Source of the DNA: Thermoplasmatota archaeon
Lineage (GTDB): Archaea; Thermoplasmatota; E2; UBA202; JdFR-43
NCBI GenBank assembly: GCA_029259055.1
Contig: JAPDJP010000015.1
Coordinates: forward strand, 27,795 to 91,794
Direction: 5' to 3'
DNA: 64,000 nt
Shown here: piece by piece, positions 58,461-64,000 of the stretch
Numbering within the stretch: the first letter of the stretch is position 1
How the letters are laid out: the number at the start of each line of letters is the position of its first letter
Program-made: the position numbers and the translations under genes
The notes under the pieces: generated by a model
Seen by the model: the letters and a program-made list of their open reading frames with translations, nothing else
Told to the model about the DNA's origin: nothing
The model's database searches: none

Positions 58461-59528
58461 ATGGTGATACCTACTTCGATGCCAGTTGTAGATGAGGAAA
58501 TGGAAAAAGAAGTGCTGAGGGCATTGAGGGAGGAGTTTTTTGTTGGAGGAAAAAGTGTTGAAAAATTTGAAGAGGAATTTGCCGAGTATATTGGAGTAGA
58601 TTATGCAGTTGCTGTAAGCTCAGGAACAGATGCTTTAGTTATTGCATTGCGTTGCTTGGGAATAAAAGGAAAAGTTATTACAACCCCAATGACTTTTGTT
58701 GCAACCGCAGAAAGCATTGTTTTGGCTGGAGCAAAACCGAAATTTGCTGATATAGACGCCAATACATGGAATATCAGTCCAGAAGAAATTAGAAAGAGTA
58801 TTGATCGAGATACAGAAGCGATTATGCCAGTCCATTTATATGGATTGCCATGCGAGATGAAAGAAATAATGGAAATAGCAGAGGACAAAAAACTAAAGAT
58901 AATAGAAGACTGCGCCCAAGCACATGGCGCTGAGTATAATGGAAAAAAAGTAGGTTCAATCGGAGATGTTGGTTGTTTTTCGTTCTATTCCACAAAAAAT
59001 ATGACAGTTGCTGGCAATGGCGGGATGATTACAACAAATAGTAGAAAAATAGCAGAAATGGCGAAATTACTTAGAGAGCATGGAGGTAGCAATTATAGTG
59101 AGTATATTGGTTACAATGCAAGAATGAATACAATAAATGCTGCTTTTGGAAGAGTACAATTAAAAAGGCTTGATGAATGGAATAAGAAGAGAAAATGGTT
59201 GGCAAGATTATATGAAAAAAATCTGAAAGAGGTTAAACAAATAAAACTCCCACTAATAGATGAAAGACATGTATATCATCTTTTTGTAATAGAGGCAGAG
59301 AAGAGAGATAGATTGAGGGAACATCTAAAAAATAAGGGGATATTTTGCGGAATTCATTATCCAGTTCCCATTCATCAATTAAAGCCCTATAGAAAATATA
59401 CGAGAAAGAAATATCCAAATGCTGAAAAACATGCAAAAACAGCTTTGTCATTACCTATGTATCCAATACTGAAGGAAAAGGAATTAAAAATGGTTTGTGA
59501 TGAAATAAAAGAATTCTATGGTGATTGA
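58461..59528 (+). CDS. DegT/DnrJ/EryC1-family sugar aminotransferase, WbpE-like
   Basis: 355 residues, PLP-dependent. It aminates a 3-keto sugar nucleotide. Signatures: S-S-G-T-D-A-L near 55, V-H-L-Y-G near 115, the E-D-C-A-Q-A-H-G-A segment, and the PLP Lys in F-S-F-Y-S-T-K-N near 180. N-x-R-M-N-T-I-N-A-A-F follows. It sits with a WbpD-like acetyltransferase before it and a WbpB-like dehydrogenase right after it (no gap), so 3-amination of UDP-2-acetamido-3-keto-glucuronate is the likely reaction. GGAGGAGATT is 3-5 bases before the ATG. Confidence 0.92.
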   Translation: MVIPTSMPVVDEEMEKEVLRALREEFFVGGKSVEKFEEEFAEYIGVDYAVAVSSGTDALVIALRCLGIKGKVITTPMTFVATAESIVLAGAKPKFADIDANTWNISPEEIRKSIDRDTEAIMPVHLYGLPCEMKEIMEIAEDKKLKIIEDCAQAHGAEYNGKKVGSIGDVGCFSFYSTKNMTVAGNGGMITTNSRKIAEMAKLLREHGGSNYSEYIGYNARMNTINAAFGRVQLKRLDEWNKKRKWLARLYEKNLKEVKQIKLPLIDERHVYHLFVIEAEKRDRLREHLKNKGIFCGIHYPVPIHQLKPYRKYTRKKYPNAEKHAKTALSLPMYPILKEKELKMVCDEIKEFYGD

Positions 59529-60446
59529 ATGAATGTTGGAGTAATAGGAGTAGGGTATTGGGGAAGTAAGGTTGTAAGGGAGTATATTGATTTGGTTAAA
59601 GAAAAGAAAATAGACGGAGTTGGTGTATGTGATATGCGGGAAGAAGTATTAAACAATTTCAGAAATATAGATATTGTTGTAAAGGTAAGTAAAGATTATA
59701 AGGAATTTTTAAAAGATGAAAATATTGAAGCAGTTCATATTTGCACAAATAATGCAACTCACTATGAAGTAGCAAAATATGCTCTAGAAAATGGTAAGCA
59801 TGTATTGTTAGAAAAACCAATGACAACAGATGCATCAAAAGCATATGAGCTTGTCGAACTTTCTGCTCATAATGGCTTAATTTTACAGGTTGGTCATATA
59901 TTTAGATTTGCTAATGTTATAAGAAAAGCAAAAGAATTAGTAGACAAAAAATTCTTTGGCAAAATTTATTATTTTACCTTAAAATGGACTACATTCATGC
60001 CATCTATACAGGGAGTAGACATAATATGGGATTTATTACCTCATCCTTTAGATATTATACACTTTTTAACCGGAAAATGGCCATCTAGTTGGCAAGTAAT
60101 GGCTAAATTTTATAGGAGAGAAAAATTAAATGAAATGACATTCATAAATTTAGATTATAAGGATTTTGTAGCAAATGTTGAATTGAGCTGGATAACTAAA
60201 GAAAGAAAAAGATTAATGGAAATAGTAGGGGAGGAAAGAATGGCAAAAGTGGAATGCGTTAAACAAAAAATGCATATATTTGAAGATGGAAAAGAATATG
60301 ATATGGAAATTGAAGCAAATAATACGATAAAGGAAGAAGCAATAAATTTTATTGAATCAATAAAAAATAGAAAAATGCCATTTAATAGCCATATAATTGG
60401 AGCAAAGAATGTTGATATAATAGAAAAAATTATGGAAAGCCTATGA
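59529..60446 (+). CDS. Gfo/Idh/MocA-family oxidoreductase, WbpB-like
   Basis: 305 residues. The N-terminal Rossmann domain has G-V-I-G-V-G-Y-W-G, A-V-H-I-C-T-N-N-A-T-H and the catalytic Lys motif E-K-P-M near 96. The C-terminal substrate domain contains W-D-L-L-P-H-P-L-D-I with the conserved His. WbpB-type members oxidise C3 of UDP-N-acetylglucosaminuronate before amination. The ATG follows the aminotransferase stop directly, and the stop overlaps the next ATG as ATGA, so all are coupled. The specific sugar substrate is inferred from the neighbours. Confidence 0.9.
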   Translation: MNVGVIGVGYWGSKVVREYIDLVKEKKIDGVGVCDMREEVLNNFRNIDIVVKVSKDYKEFLKDENIEAVHICTNNATHYEVAKYALENGKHVLLEKPMTTDASKAYELVELSAHNGLILQVGHIFRFANVIRKAKELVDKKFFGKIYYFTLKWTTFMPSIQGVDIIWDLLPHPLDIIHFLTGKWPSSWQVMAKFYRREKLNEMTFINLDYKDFVANVELSWITKERKRLMEIVGEERMAKVECVKQKMHIFEDGKEYDMEIEANNTIKEEAINFIESIKNRKMPFNSHIIGAKNVDIIEKIMESL

Positions 60447-61732
60447 AAAACGTTGTTCTAATAACGGTAGATTGTTTAAGAGCCGACCATATGAGTTGTT
60501 ATGGTTATAAAAGAAAAACAACGCCATTTTTGGATAGGATTGCTAAAAATGCCATGTTTTTTGAAAATGCTTTTTCTAATGGTCCAAATACAAGGCATTC
60601 TGTGCCATCTTTTTTATCATCAACATATCCGTTGCTTTTTATGGAAGAAGTAATGGGAGGGAAATTTCATGAAGGAAGGAAAAGTATGGCAGAGTTGCTT
60701 AAGAAAAAAGGATATGCGACAGCAGCAATTCATTCTAACCCATACATATCAAAATTTTATGGGTATAATAGGGGCTTTGACTATTTTAATGATTTTTTAT
60801 TGGGGCAAGTAGAAGATGAGATTGAGATGAATAAAGTTAGTAGGGCAATAAAGGAAATCATTAAAGGAATAAAAGCAATGATGCATAAACTGCCACATGA
60901 AGATGGAGAAAAAATAAATGAGGAAGCTATTAAATGGCTTGAAAGTATAGATGAGCCATTTTTCTTATGGTTACATTATATGGATGTTCATATGCCCTAT
61001 GTACCTCCTAATAAATTTTTGGAAGAGTTGGGATTGAGAAAATATAGTCATATAAAAAAAATATGGATGGGGAAAAAAATAGATGATGTTGAAATGAGAA
61101 AAAAAATCAAAGATAAGGAATTGCCAGATTATATCAATTTATATGATGGTTGTATAAGATATGTTGATTGGGTGATAAAGGAATTTATGAATAAGATAGA
61201 AAAAAAATTTTCTGACACTATTTTCGTTATAACAGCTGACCATGGGGAAGAATTCAGAGAACATGGGGGGCTGGGGCATGAAGAAAAATTATATGATGAA
61301 TTGTTGCGCGTGCCTTTAATAATATATGGGAAAGAAATTGAGAAAAAAACCGTAAAAAAGATGGTTTCTTTAATAAATCTTGCTCCAACATTGTTTCATT
61401 TTTTGGGAATAGAAAAAGAAAAATGGTTTCAAGGAAAAACAATATTTGAAGCAGAAAATTTTGTAATTGCGGAAGCATGGAAGGAGGGGAGGACAATAGC
61501 ATATAGGGATGAAAAATGGAAATTTATTAAAGGGAAAAAGAAAGAATTGTATAATTTAGAAGAAGATAAAAAGGAGCAAAGAAACGTTTATAATGAATAT
61601 AAGGAGGAAGGAGAAAAGTTCGAGAAAATAATAAATATGCATATAAAATTGCTTGAAGAAGAGAGGAGGAAAAGAAAAACATGGTTGCAGAAGGAAAAAA
61701 TAAGGAAAGCAATGAAAAAGATAAGAGGTTGA
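60443..61732 (+). CDS. Sulfatase/alkaline phosphatase-superfamily protein lacking the formylglycine Cys
   Basis: 429 residues with the sulfatase fold: V-V-L-I-T-V-D-C-L-R-A-D-H near the N-terminus (metal Asp), W-L-H-Y-M-D-V-H-M-P-Y, T-A-D-H-G-E-E-F-R-E-H-G near 275 (Asp-His metal ligands) and G-L-G-H-E-E-K-L-Y-D-E. At the nucleophile position the C/S-x-P-S-R of true sulfatases reads H-S-V-P-S-F, with Ser for Cys and Phe for Arg, so formylglycine maturation is unlikely. It may be a phosphotransferase or hydrolase using Ser or Thr. The next gene is a sulfotransferase. No signal peptide or membrane helix is apparent, so it acts inside the cell. It is coupled by ATGA to the oxidoreductase. Confidence 0.85.
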   Translation: MKNVVLITVDCLRADHMSCYGYKRKTTPFLDRIAKNAMFFENAFSNGPNTRHSVPSFLSSTYPLLFMEEVMGGKFHEGRKSMAELLKKKGYATAAIHSNPYISKFYGYNRGFDYFNDFLLGQVEDEIEMNKVSRAIKEIIKGIKAMMHKLPHEDGEKINEEAIKWLESIDEPFFLWLHYMDVHMPYVPPNKFLEELGLRKYSHIKKIWMGKKIDDVEMRKKIKDKELPDYINLYDGCIRYVDWVIKEFMNKIEKKFSDTIFVITADHGEEFREHGGLGHEEKLYDELLRVPLIIYGKEIEKKTVKKMVSLINLAPTLFHFLGIEKEKWFQGKTIFEAENFVIAEAWKEGRTIAYRDEKWKFIKGKKKELYNLEEDKKEQRNVYNEYKEEGEKFEKIINMHIKLLEEERRKRKTWLQKEKIRKAMKKIRG

Positions 61733-61736
61733 TGAA

Positions 61737-62555
61737 ATGTTACCAAATTTTATAATACCAAGAGCGATGAAATCTGGCACAACCGCCCTCCGTATCTATC
61801 TTGCTCAACATCCAGATATTTATATGGCTAATAAGGAAATCCATTTCTTTAATAAAAATTTTGATAAAGGTATAAGTTGGTATGAACAGTTTTTTAACGA
61901 ATGGAAGGGTGAGAAGGCGGTTGGAGAAAAAACGCCAGATTATCTTTATAATGAGTATGCACCAAAAAGAATATATGAAACATTACCGAATGTTAAACTT
62001 ATCTTTGTTTTAAGGAATCCAATTGATAGGGCTTATTCTCATTACTGGCACAATGTTAGAAGTGGGCAGGAAACTTTGAGTTTTGAAAAAGCTTTGGAAA
62101 AAGAAGAGGAAAGGATTAAAAATCCAGAATTAAAAGAAAGATATTCCTACAAAGATAGGGGGAAGTATATTATTCAAATAAAGAGATATGCAAAATATTT
62201 TCCAAAATCTCAGATGCTATTTATACTGGCAGAAGATTTAAAAGAGAAGAGAGAAGAAACTTTAAGAAAAATTCTTAAATTTTTAGAAGTAGATGAAAAT
62301 TTTGAATTTAAGGATTTAAGAGAGAAACATGTTGGAGGAGTACCAAGAAGCATATTATTAGCAAAGATAGCTGGTAGCAAATATATAAAGAAATATAGGT
62401 TGTTAAGAGATTTCATAAAAAGAATAAATACGAAAAAAGGAAAAACACCGCCCATGAAAGAAGAAACGAGAAAAAAATTGCAAAAGTATTTTGAGGAGTA
62501 TAATAAAGAATTAGAGAAATTTACTGGGCTAGATATTAGTAAGTGGGGAGAATGA
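61737..62555 (+). CDS. PAPS-dependent carbohydrate sulfotransferase
   Basis: 272 residues. It transfers sulfate from PAPS to a sugar hydroxyl. The 5'-phosphosulfate loop is R-A-M-K-S-G-T-T-A-L near 9-18, and the 3'-phosphate site is F-V-L-R-N-P-I-D-R-A-Y-S-H-Y near 84-97. E-K-T-P-D-Y and the late Y-x-x-Y-N-K-E-L are also typical. It is soluble, so it acts on a cytoplasmic lipid-linked or nucleotide-linked glycan. It lies 4 bases after the sulfatase-fold gene. Sulfated N-glycans are known in archaea, so a sulfated glycan for AglB is a reasonable inference. Confidence 0.92.
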   Translation: MLPNFIIPRAMKSGTTALRIYLAQHPDIYMANKEIHFFNKNFDKGISWYEQFFNEWKGEKAVGEKTPDYLYNEYAPKRIYETLPNVKLIFVLRNPIDRAYSHYWHNVRSGQETLSFEKALEKEEERIKNPELKERYSYKDRGKYIIQIKRYAKYFPKSQMLFILAEDLKEKREETLRKILKFLEVDENFEFKDLREKHVGGVPRSILLAKIAGSKYIKKYRLLRDFIKRINTKKGKTPPMKEETRKKLQKYFEEYNKELEKFTGLDISKWGE

Positions 62556-63685
62556 AAGTGCTAATGCTTCTTTCAAAAGAGGTTTTAACAGACGATCGAG
62601 TATATAGAGAGGCTAAGGCATTAATTGATGCTGGATATGAAGTTGCGGTTATAATGTGGGATAGATATGGGAAAAATAAACTAAAAGAAAATGTAAATGG
62701 AATAAATATTATTAGAATACAAAATAAGGGACTCATGAAAATATTACCAAATAATTTATTTCGCAATCCATTTTGGTGGAGAGCAGCATATAAGAAGGCG
62801 GTGGGGCTACACGAGTTGGGGTACAAATTCGACGTCGTCCATTGTCACGATCTGGACACATTACTGGCGGGAATATGGTTAAAGAAAAAACTCAAAATCA
62901 AACTCATCTATGATGCTCATGAGATCTTTGGATACATGATAGAAAGTTCCCACAGATATGTTTCAAAATACGTTTTTAGTATGGAAAAACATCTACTTAG
63001 ATTTGTTGATCACATTATAACGGTAAATGATTTTTTTAGGGTTTACTTTAGGAAGATATCGAGTAAACCCCTCACCGTTGTCATGAACTGTAAAGATCCG
63101 ATCTGTTCGGAGTATGTCCCTCCGAAGAATGATGCATTCACTCTCGTTTATATCGGAAATTTACACAGAAACAGATTTTTTCCAGAATTGATAGATGTCG
63201 TTGGAAGTATAGATAATGTCAAATTGTTGATGGCTGCAAAACCAGAAAATAGGAGTCTTTACGAAATAGTCAGAGAAAGAAGCAAACTGTACGATAATAT
63301 AGAGTTTTTAGGGACTGTACCATCAAGCAAGGTGCTGCCTCTGACTTTTAAAAGCGATGCGGTGGTTGCACTACTAAAGCCTACAGGACATGTTGCAAAG
63401 ATTGTTACAATGAACAAGCAATTCGAAGCAATGGCGTGTGGAAGACCAATCATATGTACAAAAGGTACTGCACCAGGTTGGCTAACAGAAAAATTGAGAT
63501 GTGGATTAACTGTAGAATATAACGAAGAATCGGTAAGAGAGGCAATAATATCTCTTAGGGATAACCCAAGATTGTGTGAGGAACTAGGAAAAAATGCATT
63601 GAAAGCTGCAAAGGAAAAATATAACTGGGAAAATGAAAAGAAAAAACTTTTACAACTATATGAAAATCTATGGGTGAAAAAATGA
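62552..63685 (+). CDS. Family 4 (GT-B) glycosyltransferase
   Basis: 377 residues. The N-terminal half has L-M-L-L-S-K-E-V-x-x-D-D-R-V, V-V-H-C-H-D-L-D-T-L-L near 95 and Y-D-A-H-E-I-F. The C-terminal half has L-V-Y-I-G-N-L, V-E-F-L-G-type F-L-G-T-V-P, and Q-F-E-A-M-A-C-G-R-P-I near 295, with the conserved Glu of the GT4 E-x7-E region. It retains stereochemistry at the donor sugar. ATG 62552 overlaps the sulfotransferase stop (ATGA); GTG 62543 is less likely. From about 62800 to 63480 the DNA uses GTC, CTC, GAC and CCG codons that are rare elsewhere here, which suggests a mosaic gene. Confidence 0.9.
   Translation: MKVLMLLSKEVLTDDRVYREAKALIDAGYEVAVIMWDRYGKNKLKENVNGINIIRIQNKGLMKILPNNLFRNPFWWRAAYKKAVGLHELGYKFDVVHCHDLDTLLAGIWLKKKLKIKLIYDAHEIFGYMIESSHRYVSKYVFSMEKHLLRFVDHIITVNDFFRVYFRKISSKPLTVVMNCKDPICSEYVPPKNDAFTLVYIGNLHRNRFFPELIDVVGSIDNVKLLMAAKPENRSLYEIVRERSKLYDNIEFLGTVPSSKVLPLTFKSDAVVALLKPTGHVAKIVTMNKQFEAMACGRPIICTKGTAPGWLTEKLRCGLTVEYNEESVREAIISLRDNPRLCEELGKNALKAAKEKYNWENEKKKLLQLYENLWVKK
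62800..63480. other. Compositionally distinct block inside a glycosyltransferase gene
   Basis: This stretch is visibly richer in G and C and uses GTC, CTC, ATC, GAC and CCG codons. The flanking parts of the same gene follow the local A/T-ending style. The reading frame is continuous across both edges, so it may be an imported or recombined segment. Confidence 0.45.
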
Positions 63686-64000
63686 AAAGGATAATAGAAA
63701 AGATTAAAAGGAGGGAAATTACAGTTTGTGTAATAGGATTAGGATATGTAGGATATCCATTGTTGAAAGTTATTTCTGAAAGGAATTTCCCAGTAATTGG
63801 TTTTGACATAAACCGAGAAAAAGTAAGAAAGGCAGTAAAGGAAGGTTATCAAGCTACTATTGACCCAAAAGAAGCATTAGAGAATAGAGACTGTATTATA
63901 ATATGTGTTCCAACACCTGTTGATAAAAATTACCATCCAGATTTATCATATATCATAAATGCTTGTGAAAATATAAGAAAATATCTTAAAAAAGATTCCT
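63682..64000 (+). CDS. UDP-N-acetylhexosamine 6-dehydrogenase, WbpA/WecC-like (3' end cut by the window)
   Basis: The first 106 residues of a UDP-glucose/UDP-ManNAc dehydrogenase-family protein. The NAD-binding V-C-V-I-G-L-G-Y-V-G-Y-P is near 14-25, D-I-N-R-E-K-V closes the second strand, and C-V-P-T-P-V-D-K near 78 is the conserved family segment. Such enzymes oxidise C6 of UDP-GlcNAc or UDP-ManNAc, the first step towards the diacetamido-uronic acid made by the WbpB-, WbpE- and WbpD-like enzymes. ATG 63682 overlaps the glycosyltransferase stop as ATGA. The catalytic Cys domain lies beyond the window. Confidence 0.9.
   Translation, partial: MKRIIEKIKRREITVCVIGLGYVGYPLLKVISERNFPVIGFDINREKVRKAVKEGYQATIDPKEALENRDCIIICVPTPVDKNYHPDLSYIINACENIRKYLKKDS

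Noticed and set aside
61254-61502. An 82-codon minus-strand ORF in the sulfatase-fold gene
   Set aside because: Antisense to conserved metal-binding motifs, so a shadow frame.

Overview
The window is an AT-rich stretch (roughly one third G+C by eye) of an archaeal chromosome. The evidence is a membrane-anchored LonB-type protease, RadA, the AglB oligosaccharyltransferase, an archaeosine (RaSEA-type) radical SAM protein, archaeal SepF, a DRG-type GTPase, pilin-like class III signal sequences and a PGF-CTERM-like sorting tail. Many first genes of transcription units have a TATA-like box about 22-30 bases before the start codon and almost no leader. A euryarchaeote near the Thermoplasmatota is my best guess, by inference only. 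No rRNA, tRNA, CRISPR array or insertion sequence was recognised.

Layout. 1-2021: the tail of an unknown gene, then lon. 2029-19341 (minus): four overlapping genes for giant, N-glycosylation-site-rich surface proteins made of beta-helix, PKD, Ig-like and Fn3-like modules. The first begins with a pilin-type signal, the third ends in a dockerin, and the fourth begins with two cohesin-like domains and ends in a second pilin-like segment. 19437-32656: mostly housekeeping genes. These are a hydrolase-like secreted protein, a Trm9-like methyltransferase, cis-prenyltransferase, carbamate kinase, HisS, SepF, RaSEA, a PiT/DUF47 phosphate module, a RAM-domain protein beside a DMT transporter fused to another RAM domain, a purine nucleoside phosphorylase, RadA and HypE. 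32653-40129 (minus): a secreted transglutaminase-like protein, pyrF-pyrE, and a second large surface protein (beta-helix, PKD, cysteine-peptidase-like domain, EF-hand, PGF-CTERM-like tail) split over three frames. 40301-43946: an E1-like activating enzyme, a radical SAM-TRAM protein and a PP-loop/ferredoxin protein. 43982-49302: a small regulator and membrane protein pair, then pyrG with a HAD phosphatase, glucosyl-3-phosphoglycerate synthase and a second glycosyltransferase, probably making a glucosylglycerate-type compatible solute. 49338-53528: ppsA, a possible 30-residue gene, nth and a DRG-type GTPase. 53512-64000: AglB, then a glycan cluster with enzymes for a diacetamido-uronic acid (acetyltransferase, aminotransferase, oxidoreductase, UDP-sugar dehydrogenase), a sulfatase-fold protein, a sulfotransferase and glycosyltransferases.

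How it fits together. The cis-prenyltransferase supplies the lipid carrier, the 57-64 kb cluster builds a probably sulfated, acidic glycan, and AglB transfers it to Asn residues. The giant surface proteins are full of N-x-S/T sites and are the obvious acceptors. The candidate undescribed system is the 2-19 kb operon: pilin-type anchors combined with a cohesin and dockerin pair on adjacent genes.
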